Positions 11,277-20,171 of a stretch of 64,000 nucleotides of DNA are shown one piece after another. Position 1 is the first letter of the stretch; every line of letters starts with the position of its first letter. Origin of the DNA: Calothrix brevissima NIES-22 (lineage in GTDB: Bacteria > Cyanobacteriota > Cyanobacteriia > Cyanobacteriales > Nostocaceae). The translations under genes and the position numbers were made by a program. The notes beneath the pieces are model-generated. The model had not been told where the DNA came from. It worked only from the letters and a program-made list of their open reading frames with translations, and made no database searches. Where the stretch lies: assembly GCF_002367995.1 (NCBI RefSeq), contig NZ_AP018207.1:4029083-4093082 (forward strand). Reading direction: 5' to 3'.

Positions 11277-12087
11277 ACCTCTGCTCTAAAAAAAATTCAG
11301 TAAAAATACTTAAATAAAATCTATAATTTCCTAGTTCAATTTAAAGATTTAACTAAATTGGACAAATATTAGCGATTGTTACAGCCAAATTCCAGTGAAT
11401 GGTTATACTTGAGTCTGTAAGCTTTTACGAAGTTGAGTAAACAATACTTACAAACCTCGGACAGCTTATATAAGAAATTTGTATCTAAAATCCAGGTCAA
11501 TCCGCAAATTGAATGATAGATTTTGATGAATTTCAATTATCTCTAAACTTGGGAACAAAAGGACAAAAACCTAGTCTTATAGGGCATTTAGTCATTTTTG
11601 ACTCAAGCTTGATTTACCAAAAAGAAAAAAGTAGCTGGGAGATAATACGGTTGTCTTTTAGGGAATAATCAACGTAAAGTCTCGTGTTGGGTAGACGGAT
11701 TGGTTAAATATCTCTGGAAGATATCTACAGCAGGGAGATGAGCTTTTTCAGAAGTGATAGCGAATCCATTGCTGATAGCAAAAGTGGACATAACAAAGCT
11801 TATACTTTGGTTCAGTCCCAGCTACAACAGCAAAAACGTTAAAAACAACTGTAAACAGCAAAAAATCTTCAGGTGTGAGGAACGGAACGGACAAGTCAGC
11901 ACAGCAAGTTAAGTTTTGCTAATGAGTGTGAACTTGTCTAAATCAGAGAAGCAGGTTAATCTTGCGTAAGTATCTCTGGTGGGTGTGATCTCGATCAATC
12001 TGCGGATGTGATCTAAATCATTGACTAGTATCAGACTGAAAAAACAATTGAGGTCAGTTAAGCGCTAGTGATCATAGGAGGTCGTCT
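11277..12087 (+). other. Long intergenic region/leader of the M23 peptidase gene
   Basis: There are about 810 bp with no credible ORF before the M23 peptidase gene. The last 400 bases are less AT-rich than the first half and may be a structured 5' untranslated region. A perfect Shine-Dalgarno AGGAGG at 12076-12081 sits 6 bases before the TTG start. I looked for a c-di-AMP (ydaO) riboswitch because of the downstream gene type and did not find its conserved cores. Confidence 0.4.
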
Positions 12088-14403
12088 TTGAAACGAGCAT
12101 TGAAAAAGAGAGAGAAGGCTGTGCTGAACAATACCCCTAACAGTGATAGTGCCCCGGTAGAACAGTCAAACACGAATAATTCTGGGGTAAATCACCGGGC
12201 AGGGACAAGAGCGGCCATGATTGGCTTGGCAATATCAATGGGAGCAACCAGTCTTTTGGTGACTCGACAAAGCGATCAAGCCCAAGCAGCAGCTCCTGTA
12301 GGCAGTCAAAAGGCAGCCTCAAGTACTCCGGCTGTTCCTGACACGGAGATGAAATTTGCTCCCACAAAGCTGGAGAACCAAACCGTCTCATTCGTGAGCG
12401 TGCCGGAAAATCCCCTAATAGTGGAACCTACAGCAATTTCACAACTGCCTGGGCTTGAAGCTAAATTGCAAGTTGCAGCCAGTGGAGTATCTGTACCAGT
12501 TCCGACAACAGATACAACAGCTAAAGCCACAACAACTTATACAAGTTCTTTCTATCAGCAGCCCCAACTAATAGACGGCTTGCAAGCAGCCAACAAAGTA
12601 AAACAATTACAAAAAGTTTCTATTGCTAACAGTGTAGTTAACTCGCCAACTACATCCCTGACACCAGTAGCAACAGAAAATCAGGCTGCAGACAGCGAAG
12701 TAACTGCACAGTTGAAAGCGCAGCAAGAGTTTGCTCTTAATCGCTTACAAGAAAAATCGAACCGTTTAAAACAAAGTCTGGCGGAGTTGCGGTCTGAGGA
12801 GACCCAAAATTCAACACAAGTTAACACTGAGTTAGCTCCAAATCAATCTGTAGTTGAGAAAGCGCCACAACTCAACGCAAGCAAGATTACAACAGAGCAA
12901 ACACTAACCAATACCAATTCTAGTCAAGCTAGTCTGATATCGAAATTAAAACAGGCAAAAGCTAGTACCGCTAACAATGCGACTACTGCGACTAATGTAC
13001 CTGTAGTCACACCCGTAGCACCCACAATCAAAACAGCAGCATCATCAGCTGCTGTGGACTACGAAGTCAAACCAGGAGATACCCTAGCAGCGATCGCTAA
13101 AAAATACGGTACTTCGGTTTCAGAATTAGCTCAAACCAATCATCTCAACGATCCCAACCAACTGCAAATCAGTCAAAAATTGGTAGTTCCTGCTGGTCAG
13201 GTTGACAGCAGCACAGCTAACCAATCGACTGTAGCTACTAACCCCATTGTAGAACAGGCTGATGTTACTGGCACAGTAGCACCATCCCCTGTCAACACCC
13301 CTGTTGTTACCCCGACCGTAGCAGCTACACCGCAGTTACCAGTCGTCAACAACAGCAGCGTGACCGTACCCACACCAGTCACTGCTGAAAATCAGATTCC
13401 CACCAACACCACAGTCTCAGAAACCAACACCCAGCCTGGTAGCTCTTACGGTATGGGTGGCGATTCTCCAGTGCCCAAAGTGTTTGTGGAAATGCAATCG
13501 AACAAAAAACCGCAAAAGCTAGCCAGCGCTAAAAGCAATGAGCGTCTCCAAAGCTTACAAGCGGAAATTCAAAGATTGCGGGAAAAATATCGTGCCCAAC
13601 AAGCAGGTGTAGTTACACCAGCTGTCAGCGAAAATAAAAATCCGGCGGCTGTAGCTGTTCCTGTGCTCAATCCCAGCAATTTCGCGGTATCTAGCCCGAC
13701 TACACCACGGAATTCTGTACAGATTCCTGTACCTGCGCCCAATGGAATTGGTAACTATTCCAGCCAACCCATCAAGCCTCTATATCGGGCAACACAGCCG
13801 ATTGAGCCAGTCAATCCAGAGTTCTTCTCTAACCAAAATCCCGGACGTAACACGCCTAATACCAGAATTGCTACTCCTCCCAGAGGTGTCAATGCTTCTG
13901 ATTCCTTAGGCAAAATGCGGGGAACTACAGTTTCTCCCAATGGCTTACCAGCTTTGTCAGCAGTAGATCAATATCTACCTAAACCAATTGACGAAGCTAC
14001 ACCCCCACCATCCACCTCAACCGCAGCTTACATTTGGCCTGCGAAAGGCGTACTCACCTCTGGTTATGGTTGGCGCTGGGGAAGAATGCACAAAGGTATT
14101 GACGTTGCTAACTCCATCGGCACGCCGATTTACGCCTCAGCAGACGGTGTAGTTGAAAAAGCAGGCTGGAACAACGGCGGCTACGGCAATTTGGTAGATA
14201 TCCGCCATACTGATGGCAGCATGACTCGCTATGGTCATAACAGCAAGATATTTGTGCAGGTTGGTCAACAAGTCAGACAAGGCGAAACAATTGCGGCAAT
14301 GGGTAGCACCGGTTTCAGTACTGGGCCACACAGCCATTTTGAAATCCATCCCGCAGGTAAGGGAGCAGTTAACCCCATTGCCTTCCTAGCAAGTCGGATT
14401 TAA
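12088..14403 (+). CDS. LysM and M23 (LytM) domain peptidoglycan metallopeptidase
   Basis: This is a 771-residue cell-envelope protein of the NlpD/LytM type, acting in peptidoglycan cleavage or as an amidase activator during cell division. A hydrophobic segment at about residues 44-62 (MIGLAISMGATSLLV) anchors or exports it. A long Ser/Thr/Pro/Ala-rich linker follows. One LysM repeat (YEVKPGDTLAAIAKKYGTSV) lies near residues 328-372, with a short coiled coil around 485-505. The C-terminal M23 domain retains the zinc ligands HKGID, the RYGH histidine and HSHFEIH, so it should be active. The start is TTG at 12088 behind a perfect AGGAGG. A hairpin terminator follows. Confidence 0.9.
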   Translation: MKRALKKREKAVLNNTPNSDSAPVEQSNTNNSGVNHRAGTRAAMIGLAISMGATSLLVTRQSDQAQAAAPVGSQKAASSTPAVPDTEMKFAPTKLENQTVSFVSVPENPLIVEPTAISQLPGLEAKLQVAASGVSVPVPTTDTTAKATTTYTSSFYQQPQLIDGLQAANKVKQLQKVSIANSVVNSPTTSLTPVATENQAADSEVTAQLKAQQEFALNRLQEKSNRLKQSLAELRSEETQNSTQVNTELAPNQSVVEKAPQLNASKITTEQTLTNTNSSQASLISKLKQAKASTANNATTATNVPVVTPVAPTIKTAASSAAVDYEVKPGDTLAAIAKKYGTSVSELAQTNHLNDPNQLQISQKLVVPAGQVDSSTANQSTVATNPIVEQADVTGTVAPSPVNTPVVTPTVAATPQLPVVNNSSVTVPTPVTAENQIPTNTTVSETNTQPGSSYGMGGDSPVPKVFVEMQSNKKPQKLASAKSNERLQSLQAEIQRLREKYRAQQAGVVTPAVSENKNPAAVAVPVLNPSNFAVSSPTTPRNSVQIPVPAPNGIGNYSSQPIKPLYRATQPIEPVNPEFFSNQNPGRNTPNTRIATPPRGVNASDSLGKMRGTTVSPNGLPALSAVDQYLPKPIDEATPPPSTSTAAYIWPAKGVLTSGYGWRWGRMHKGIDVANSIGTPIYASADGVVEKAGWNNGGYGNLVDIRHTDGSMTRYGHNSKIFVQVGQQVRQGETIAAMGSTGFSTGPHSHFEIHPAGKGAVNPIAFLASRI

Positions 14404-14442
14404 TTGCTGATTGTCTAAAATTAAGCTATTGCTTAATGTTTG

Positions 14443-14466
14443 GAGGGAGTTTAACTCCCTCTTTTG
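14443..14466 (+). terminator. Intrinsic terminator after the M23 peptidase gene
   Basis: The inverted repeat GAGGGAGT-TTA-ACTCCCTC forms an 8-bp stem with a 3-base loop, followed by TTTTG. It lies 40 bp after the peptidase stop codon. Confidence 0.8.
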
Positions 14467-14610
14467 CTTGTTTGTCATTTGTCATTGGTCATTTGTCATG
14501 TTATGGACTCTGGACTGTTGACCTTTGACCATTGACGCAAAAAAATTATTTGTCAGATAGACTAGCAACGACGAAGTTTTTCTGTTATATTTAGAAATGT
14601 GAAAAAACAC

Positions 14611-14684
14611 GGCTCAGTAGCTCAGTTGGTTAGAGCACGGGACTCATAAGCCTGGGGTCGTCTGTTCAAGTCAGACCTGAGCCA
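14611..14684 (+). tRNA. tRNA with CAU anticodon (tRNA-Met, elongator type)
   Basis: A 74-nt cloverleaf can be folded. The acceptor stem GGCTCAG pairs with CTGAGCC plus discriminator A. The D-arm is GCTC...GAGC with loop AGTTGGTTA. The anticodon loop CTCATAA holds CAU. The T-arm is GTCTG-TTCAAGT-CAGAC. The CCA end is not encoded. The anticodon stem has an A-G mismatch at its base next to the loop. A CAU anticodon can be Met or lysidine-modified Ile; elongator Met is the more likely reading. It is transcribed alone between the M23 gene and convergent csaB. Confidence 0.88.
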
Positions 14685-14714
14685 TTGAAAAAATACGATA
14701 TCTTTCAAAATTAA

Positions 14715-14753
14715 AAGCGATCGCACTCTGGGTTTTAGGTAGTGCGATCGCTT
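14715..14753. terminator. HIP1-containing palindrome, likely bidirectional terminator
   Basis: A perfect 13-bp inverted repeat (AAGCGATCGCACT and AGTGCGATCGCTT) flanks a 13-base loop between the tRNA and the convergent csaB gene. Both arms contain the HIP1 octamer. On the minus strand the stem is followed by a T-rich tail, so it could end csaB transcripts as well as the tRNA transcript. Confidence 0.6.
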
Positions 14754-14803
14754 AATTGTTGCTACAAAAATCAAGAATTACTATTCAATTTTAGGGCAGG
14801 CAA

Positions 14804-15856
14804 TCAATTAATTGTTAATGCCTCTGCTAACACCTCACGGTGCATCAAAGCTTGGTTTACCAAAGACTGAAGTTTCTCAGACGACAACCCAGAACCATGA
14901 TTGTAATGCTCAATCCAAGCCTGACTAATTACATGGGGATCGTCTGGTAAATTCGCTAAATCCCATCCTGGCATTTCTAATTCTTCCATCAGCCGATTTA
15001 CCTTAGGATCGTAGCTAAGAGCAAAACAGCGACAACCTTCAGCAGCTGCCATAATTACGCTGTGCAGGCGCATTCCAATGGTCATTTCTACACCGCGATA
15101 TACGCCTTTTAAAAGCTGGGGATCTTCCAGACAGATAATTTGGCTCACATCTTGCAGATGGGGTTGAATCGCTTCCGCAATGCCTAAATCTTCACTTTTT
15201 TGAAACGGCAACAGTAAGATAAAAGCTTGGGTGGCTTTTTGGAAATCAACCACAGCGCGAGTTAAATTTGCCAAGCGCGTTTCTGTCAGTTGAGAATGCG
15301 ATCGCAACGTCAGAGCCACTCTAGGGGTTGGTAAATCGCTAAGTCCGGGTACAGGCTGAGATTCTAGCGCCCAAACCGGATCGGGTGCCAGAATACTCTT
15401 AATTTGCCAATCAGATAACAAAGCCGCACTAGCGCGATCGCGTACACTAACCTTGGTACAACCTGCAAAATTCTGTCGCGCTAACCAACGAGTTTGTGGA
15501 CGCTTTAGCGGCCCTATTCCTTGACCCCAAGCTACAGTTTTTAAACCCATCTGCTGTGCCAAAGTCATCAATCCCCCATAATAAAAAGGATTAATGGCAC
15601 TAGTAACATCTTGGATTAAACTGCCACCACCCCAAATAAAAGCATCGCAAGAACGCATAGCTTGAATTATAGGTAAAAAAGCCATGCGATTCACAGTTTC
15701 AACACCATAGCGATCGCGCGTTTCCTGCGGATTACCAGAAAGCACCACAGGTGTCACATGGGGCGGTAACATTTGCAACAGCGTTGCCAATAAAGCTTCG
15801 TCACCACCATTACCTTTTCCGTAATACCCAGATAATAACGCCCGCATCGGTTTCAT
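14804..15856 (-). CDS. csaB: Polysaccharide pyruvyl transferase CsaB
   Basis: This 350-residue enzyme of the CsaB family transfers pyruvate from phosphoenolpyruvate to a cell-wall-linked polysaccharide. In other bacteria the resulting pyruvyl ketal is the anchor for SLH-domain surface proteins. It begins RALLSGYYGKGNGGDEALLA, with the family's GGGSLIQD motif near residue 75, WGQGIGPL around residue 112 and IGMRLHSVIMAAAEGC near residue 257. The link to SLH proteins fits the SLH-containing porin encoded at 26.2 kb, though that is inference. It is a single gene, convergent with the tRNA and divergent from the DUF2499 gene. Confidence 0.9.
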   Translation of the reverse strand: MKPMRALLSGYYGKGNGGDEALLATLLQMLPPHVTPVVLSGNPQETRDRYGVETVNRMAFLPIIQAMRSCDAFIWGGGSLIQDVTSAINPFYYGGLMTLAQQMGLKTVAWGQGIGPLKRPQTRWLARQNFAGCTKVSVRDRASAALLSDWQIKSILAPDPVWALESQPVPGLSDLPTPRVALTLRSHSQLTETRLANLTRAVVDFQKATQAFILLLPFQKSEDLGIAEAIQPHLQDVSQIICLEDPQLLKGVYRGVEMTIGMRLHSVIMAAAEGCRCFALSYDPKVNRLMEELEMPGWDLANLPDDPHVISQAWIEHYNHGSGLSSEKLQSLVNQALMHREVLAEALTIN

Positions 15857-16004
15857 TTGTGATTTGAGATTTTGCTAATTTTTGCTAATTGACTTTCTTT
15901 GCACCTGATTATCTATTACTTATACAGAAGTTAGGTGAGGCGGCTGGCATACTTACCAAAAAATCCGATTTTTCTTATGGGAAGATGGGAAGAAGCAGGG
16001 GAGC

Positions 16005-16140
16005 AGAAAAGCAGGGGAGCAGGGAGCAGGGAGCAGGGGAGAAATAACTAATAAGTTTTGACCCTTAACTGTTGACTGTTGACTGTTGACTTTTGACTTT
16101 TGACTTTTGACTTTTGACTTTTGACTTTTGACTCTTGACT
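16005..16140 (+). repeat. Short tandem repeats upstream of the DUF2499 gene
   Basis: Two low-complexity arrays lie back to back: GGGAGCA-type units at about 16005-16040, then GTTGACT passing into TTTTGAC heptamers at about 16068-16140. The second array ends just 6 bases before the ATG of the next gene, so it occupies its translation-initiation region. This is the STRR type common in filamentous cyanobacteria. Confidence 0.8.
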
Positions 16141-16145
16141 TACTT

Positions 16146-16493
16146 ATGCACGCCCTTTCAATTCCCACCTGGATAATTCACGTTTCTAGCGTCATTGAGT
16201 GGATGGCCGCCATTTGGTTAATCTGGACTTACGGCGAACTCACTGGTAACCGCACTTGGTGGGGATTATCCTTCGCCATGTTACCTGCTTTAGTCAGTGC
16301 TATGTGTGCTTGCACTTGGCATTATTTCGATAATCCAGAATCTTTAGAATGGCTGGTAACGCTTCAAGCTACCATGACCTTAGTTGGTAATTTTACCCTT
16401 TGGGCAGCTGCGGTATGGATTTGGCGTTCTTCCAAATCTGCCCATAAGGGAATAGATTCTGTTGCAGCCCAACCTATCAAATCAGAGCGATGA
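16146..16493 (+). CDS. DUF2499 (Ycf49-like) membrane protein
   Basis: This small integral membrane protein of about 115 residues has three to four hydrophobic segments. It matches the DUF2499/Ycf49-like family conserved in cyanobacteria and plastids (LSIPTWIIHVSSVIEWMAAI near the N-terminus, then CACTWHYFDN). No biochemical function is known to me. I choose ATG 16146; the in-frame TTG at 16128 lies within the TTTTGAC repeat. Its last codon overlaps the start of the following gene (ATGA), so the two are translationally coupled and may act together in the thylakoid or plasma membrane. Confidence 0.85.
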   Translation: MHALSIPTWIIHVSSVIEWMAAIWLIWTYGELTGNRTWWGLSFAMLPALVSAMCACTWHYFDNPESLEWLVTLQATMTLVGNFTLWAAAVWIWRSSKSAHKGIDSVAAQPIKSER

Positions 16494-16804
16494 TCTCAAA
16501 AGACGCCCTTTTTGCCCTGTCACTATTTCCTTACTTGGGTTTCTTGTGGTTTATCAGCCGCAGTCAACAAATGCCACGTTTGGCTTTGTATGGATTTTAC
16601 GGCACTTTAGTGTTTGTCGGTGTTACCATCCCAGCTGGAATTTATGCCAAAGTACATTATGGTAAAGCTTTAGCCAATGTCGATTGGTTGCACGGTGGTG
16701 CAGAAGTGTTTTTGACTCTGGCGAATATTCTGATCGTGTTAGGTTTTTGGCAAGCTGTAAAGCAATTAAAACAGAAAATTGCCACAGAGAAAAACCACTC
16801 ATAG
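16490..16804 (+). CDS. DUF3593 membrane protein
   Basis: This 104-residue membrane protein has three predicted helices (about residues 8-24, 34-52, 76-92). It belongs to the DUF3593 family of cyanobacteria and chloroplast-targeted plant proteins, judged by FPYLGFLWFISRSQQMP and the conserved VDWLHGGAEVFLTLAN. It overlaps the upstream DUF2499 gene by four bases and precedes hisA by 31 bp, so the three may share a transcript. Function is unknown. Confidence 0.85.
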   Translation: MISKDALFALSLFPYLGFLWFISRSQQMPRLALYGFYGTLVFVGVTIPAGIYAKVHYGKALANVDWLHGGAEVFLTLANILIVLGFWQAVKQLKQKIATEKNHS

Positions 16805-16835
16805 CTAGCTTTGGATTGGATTGAGGACAAGGTAA

Positions 16836-17609
16836 ATGGATGTAATTCCAGCAATTGATTTATTAGCAGGGCGCTGTGTACGACTTTATCAGGGAGACTA
16901 CGATCGCTCGCAAGTTTTTAGCGAAAACCCGGCTGATGTTGCTAAACAATGGGTAGATAATGGTGCATCTAGGCTACATGTGGTGGATCTTGATGGTGCC
17001 AAAGCCGGTAAGATTGTCAATTTAGCCGCAATTGAGGCGATCGCGCAAGCTGTATCCGTACCCATTCAAGTTGGTGGGGGATTGCGCGATCGCACTAGCG
17101 TTGAGCAGCTATTCAATACAGGCGTACAACGGGCGATTCTCGGAACTGTCGCCGTAGAACAACCCCAGTTAGTCCAGCAACTCTGCCAAGAATTCCCCGG
17201 ACAGATTATTATCGGCATTGACGCACGTAACGGACTTGTAGCTACTCGTGGTTGGTTAGAAACCTCAGAAGTTTTAGCCACCCAACTAGCCGTACAAATG
17301 CAAGAATTGGGAGCCGCAGCCATTATCTACACCGATATCCATCGTGATGGTACACTCTCCGGCCCCAATATAGAAGCATTGCGAGAACTAGCCAGCACAA
17401 TCTCAATTCCAGTCATAGCTTCTGGTGGTGTCAGTTCTGTTACTGACTTGTTGAGCTTATTAGCCTTAGAACCCCAAGGTGTAACTGGTGTAATTGTCGG
17501 TCGCGCCTTGTATACTGGCGATGTTGACCTTAAAGAAGCATTGCGCGCGATCGGGCCAGGAAGAATTCAAGATATTCCCCCCAATCTGGATTTCTCCTCA
17601 TTTGCTTAA
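16836..17609 (+). CDS. hisA: Phosphoribosylformimino-AICAR-P isomerase HisA
   Basis: This 257-residue (beta/alpha)8 enzyme catalyses the Amadori rearrangement of ProFAR to PRFAR, the fourth step of histidine biosynthesis. The N-terminal [20 protein letters not shown] carries the catalytic Asp at position 8, and the second catalytic Asp is in [10 protein letters not shown]. Phosphate-binding loops VGGGLR, ASGGVSS and IVGRALY mark both half-barrels. ATG 16836 places the first strand correctly. Other his genes are not nearby, which is usual for cyanobacteria, where histidine genes are scattered. Confidence 0.97.
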   Translation: MDVIPAIDLLAGRCVRLYQGDYDRSQVFSENPADVAKQWVDNGASRLHVVDLDGAKAGKIVNLAAIEAIAQAVSVPIQVGGGLRDRTSVEQLFNTGVQRAILGTVAVEQPQLVQQLCQEFPGQIIIGIDARNGLVATRGWLETSEVLATQLAVQMQELGAAAIIYTDIHRDGTLSGPNIEALRELASTISIPVIASGGVSSVTDLLSLLALEPQGVTGVIVGRALYTGDVDLKEALRAIGPGRIQDIPPNLDFSSFA

Positions 17610-17747
17610 TATGTCCTCTCCTCTCTAACAACAGATACAGCAGATTGCCAGTTGCTGAGATACAGATTATCGTTCATTGTAGGGGCACTGGCACTGCCAT
17701 GCCCCGAAGCTCGTACCTCATTTACCTGAAATATGCTGTAAATGCAT

Positions 17748-17777
17748 TTGTCAGGCCGGGTTTTCCCAGCCTGACAA
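17748..17777. repeat. Palindrome downstream of hisA
   Basis: The perfect stem TTGTCAGG/CCTGACAA with an inner GGG/CCC pair and a TTTT loop forms a stable hairpin about 140 bp after hisA. It lacks a clear T-run and is preceded at about 17681-17703 by the dispersed GTAGGGGCA...TGCCATGCCC repeat. It may terminate hisA weakly or be a repeat remnant. Confidence 0.5.
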
Positions 17778-17880
17778 GTGAATTAAGCTACCAATTCATT
17801 CTTGTTTAAATTTTCCGGATTCATAATTTATACCCTTGTAGTCCAATGTGTAGCGAGTTAACAATCAATCATGGTGTCCG

Positions 17881-18018
17881 ATGAAACGTCCTCGTCCCAA
17901 ACCTCCCAACATTGGTAAGCCAAACAAAACTGAACCTGGTGCTATCAGGTTTAACAGCAACCTCAAAAGCTTGATACAACAAACTAAGTTTCTAGTTGTG
18001 AAAGTTTTTAAACATTAA
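17881..18018 (+). CDS. Possible small basic protein (45 aa)
   Basis: This short ORF encodes a 45-residue, strongly basic peptide starting MKRPRPKPPNIGKPNK. It lies in a gene-poor stretch and is followed 75 bp later by a good intrinsic terminator, which suggests that something is transcribed here. No strong ribosome site precedes the ATG and I recognise no family. It could equally be part of a small RNA or noise. Confidence 0.3.
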   Translation: MKRPRPKPPNIGKPNKTEPGAIRFNSNLKSLIQQTKFLVVKVFKH

Positions 18019-18093
18019 ATTTAAATTTTTCAATTTTGTTTTCAATTTTATTTTTAATTTTATTTTTAATAAGTAATGGGTTTCCTCTGTTCT

Positions 18094-18129
18094 AGAGACG
18101 TACAATCATAAGGCGTCTCTTTTTTTTTG
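18094..18129 (+). terminator. Intrinsic terminator in the 17.6-19.0 kb gap
   Basis: The stem AGAGACG/CGTCTCT with a 13-base loop is followed directly by a run of nine or more T residues. This is one of the clearest Rho-independent terminators in the window, and it is not adjacent to any large gene on the plus strand. Confidence 0.75.
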
Positions 18130-18445
18130 AATTTATTTTACAAAATTGCTTTTATAGCCTCATTTTGTGCTTTGCTTGTAATCTTGCCAAAGCCTTAACT
18201 ACAAAGATTTTTATATAAACTAGTAGACTACGGCATAAATAAACATACAATTCCAAATGGCGCAAAAGCTTAGTATATAAGTCTTTTGACTTTTAACTTC
18301 CCCGTAGTGGTACTAGCCAGATTGAGAATTAGCTATTTTTATTTGAGTAAATTATAAACCATTAAAATATTTTGCGGAAATAACCTGACATATCATGTAG
18401 ATTAAAAATGTAGACAAATTACACATTCTTCACAGGGTTAAAATC

Positions 18446-18562
18446 ATGTCCAATAAAGCAAACAACTCCCAGCAATCAGCCAACCAAAAAAACCGAGATA
18501 GTCAAACACCAGGTAGAAAAAAACCAATGGATAATGGAATTCCACCTAAAAGAGATCAATAA
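18446..18562 (+). CDS. Possible small hydrophilic protein (38 aa)
   Basis: This ORF of 38 codons begins MSNKANNSQQSANQKN and is rich in Asn, Gln, Lys and Pro (later PGRKKPMDNGIPPKR). Its composition is typical of small, intrinsically disordered stress-type peptides, but I do not recognise a family. A weak AGGG lies 9-12 bases upstream of the ATG. It sits alone between two intergenic repeat blocks. Coding status is uncertain. Confidence 0.4.
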   Translation: MSNKANNSQQSANQKNRDSQTPGRKKPMDNGIPPKRDQ

Positions 18563-18647
18563 ATCTGATTGTAGATAAATTATTTGTATTCCCAATTTTC
18601 TCTCTAGAGTTTGCAGCAATATAGTATTTACAGAAAAACCATCAAAA

Positions 18648-18738
18648 TTAATGATGATGGGTATATAATTCTCTAGTCAGTTCTTTAGCCTAAGATTAGA
18701 TAAAAATAAATTGCTGACTACTGACTCATCATCATTAA
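18648..18738. repeat. Inverted repeat (TTAATGATGATG)
   Basis: TTAATGATGATG at 18648-18659 is matched by its exact complement CATCATCATTAA at 18727-18738, with GTCAGT/ACTGAC-like shorter complements inside. The arrangement predicts a long hairpin or a small MITE-like relic of about 90 bp. Confidence 0.5.
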
Positions 18739-18796
18739 TAATGAAGGAAAAATCAATTAACTAGACTCGCTTTCTACCTCAAAAAGCCTCATCTGT

Positions 18797-18870
18797 GTAG
18801 GTTGGGTTGAGGAACGAAACCCAACATTTCCGGATTTTTGTTGGGTTTCACTGCGTTCAACCCAACCTAC
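18797..18870. repeat. Palindromic repeat GTAGGTTGGGTT...AACCCAACCTAC
   Basis: A 74-bp element has near-perfect inverted halves: GTAGGTTGGGTTGA at the left and TTCAACCCAACCTAC at the right, with inner GAAACCCAACA and TGTTGGGTTTC. As I recall, copies of this GTAGGTTGGGTT family are abundant in many cyanobacterial genomes. It would form a long hairpin in RNA. Confidence 0.75.
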
Positions 18871-19037
18871 TATGACTTTACTAGACTGGCTTTATAAATT
18901 TATTGTATTCACAAAACTACAAGTCTAGAATTGGAATTGAATGAGCGTCAAAAATCCTCTTATATGGGCTGTTAACAGTCAACTGTCAACTTTCAACAGC
19001 CCTCACAATAAATTATGCAACTTAAAAGCAGAATAAT

Positions 19038-20129
19038 TTATTTATTCTTCACCTGACTTTTTGCCTGTTCTAAAGCGATTTCTTTAATTGCTTGATAAGA
19101 ATTGACATTAGCAGTACCTTCAATAGCTTTAACCGCTAAATCTTGGACTTGTTTAAGCGCAGATTCCAGTTGTTTAGAAAGATTTTGCAAACGATTATCT
19201 TGATTGCTAATAGTCTGTTCTAAAGACTGTAATCTCTGTTCATAAAAACGCTTTTGTCCTTCAACTTCCTTATTGTATAAATCTGATTTAACTTTAGCTT
19301 GATAGTAAGCAATTCCCTTACCTTCTTCCGTGGCTTTTTTGATTGCAGCTTCTTTTTCTTTAGGAAATGCTTCTACTTTCGCTTTAGACTCTTCAAATTG
19401 CTTTTCTCGTTCTGCAATTGTTTTTTCCTTATCCGCCCAAGCTTTCTCTGTTTCTTGCTGGAATTCTTCTAATTGTTTATTTAGCCCTTTTTGCTGTTGT
19501 TCGTATTCATCTTGCGTCAACTTGCGCTGAAGTTCTAAATTATATTTATATTCTGCTTCATCTCTTTGGCGAGTTTTCTTGAGATTTTCATCTCGTTCTT
19601 TGACTAATCGATGATTTTCATCTTGTTCTTTGAGCCAAGTCTTTCTTTGTTCATCTAACTCTTGGAATAAAACTTCCTTCTGTTGGCTAAATTCTTCTTG
19701 ATAATTCTTAGAATTATCTTCATAACTAGCAATCAGATTATCCAAAATATCTGCGGTAATTTCTAAATTATGTAGTTGCTTTAATTCTTGAACTTCTTTC
19801 TCTACATTTTCTCTAATTTCTCCTAATTTCGATGCTTGTGTTGTTAGCTGTTCAGATAATTCATTTGCCGCACTACCAAAGCCCAATTGAATTTTAGCCA
19901 GGCTTTCAATGGTATAATTCATTTTTTGTTGTACGGTAGATGGCTGATTCATAGTAGTTTTTGTTTCTATTTTGGGCTTATTTTTACTAGGAGATTGGCT
20001 TAGAGATTGGTTTTCTTTCAAAACTTGATTCAGTTGCGTTTTCACAGATGCTGCTTCTTTGGCTAACTCTTCATAAGCCTGAAGAATTTCCGCTTTAGTA
20101 CTCTTATCAGTTGGTTTTTTCGCTACCAC
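19038..20129 (-). CDS. Coiled-coil protein, paralogue A of a tandem pair
   Basis: This 363-residue protein is Lys/Glu/Gln-rich and predicted to be almost entirely alpha-helical coiled coil (about residues 75-345). It has no signal peptide or membrane segment. Landmarks shared with the next gene upstream are YNLELQRKLTQDEYE in the middle and LESALKQVQDLAVKAIE near the C-terminus. GTG at 20129 is preceded by GGAGG. The gene is 42 bp downstream of its paralogue and probably shares the promoter at 21.4 kb. I infer a filament-forming or scaffold role; no specific function is recognised. Confidence 0.75.
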   Translation of the reverse strand: MVAKKPTDKSTKAEILQAYEELAKEAASVKTQLNQVLKENQSLSQSPSKNKPKIETKTTMNQPSTVQQKMNYTIESLAKIQLGFGSAANELSEQLTTQASKLGEIRENVEKEVQELKQLHNLEITADILDNLIASYEDNSKNYQEEFSQQKEVLFQELDEQRKTWLKEQDENHRLVKERDENLKKTRQRDEAEYKYNLELQRKLTQDEYEQQQKGLNKQLEEFQQETEKAWADKEKTIAEREKQFEESKAKVEAFPKEKEAAIKKATEEGKGIAYYQAKVKSDLYNKEVEGQKRFYEQRLQSLEQTISNQDNRLQNLSKQLESALKQVQDLAVKAIEGTANVNSYQAIKEIALEQAKSQVKNK

Positions 20130-20171
20130 AACAAACCTCCATTATTTACAAAAGCACTTTTCAATTAATTT

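Noticed and set aside
11277-12087. c-di-AMP (ydaO-type) riboswitch before the M23 peptidase gene
   Set aside because: The gene type and long leader fit, but the conserved GGGGAACC-, GGGTGAA- and CCGAATCCGTCAGC-like cores are not visible on this strand.
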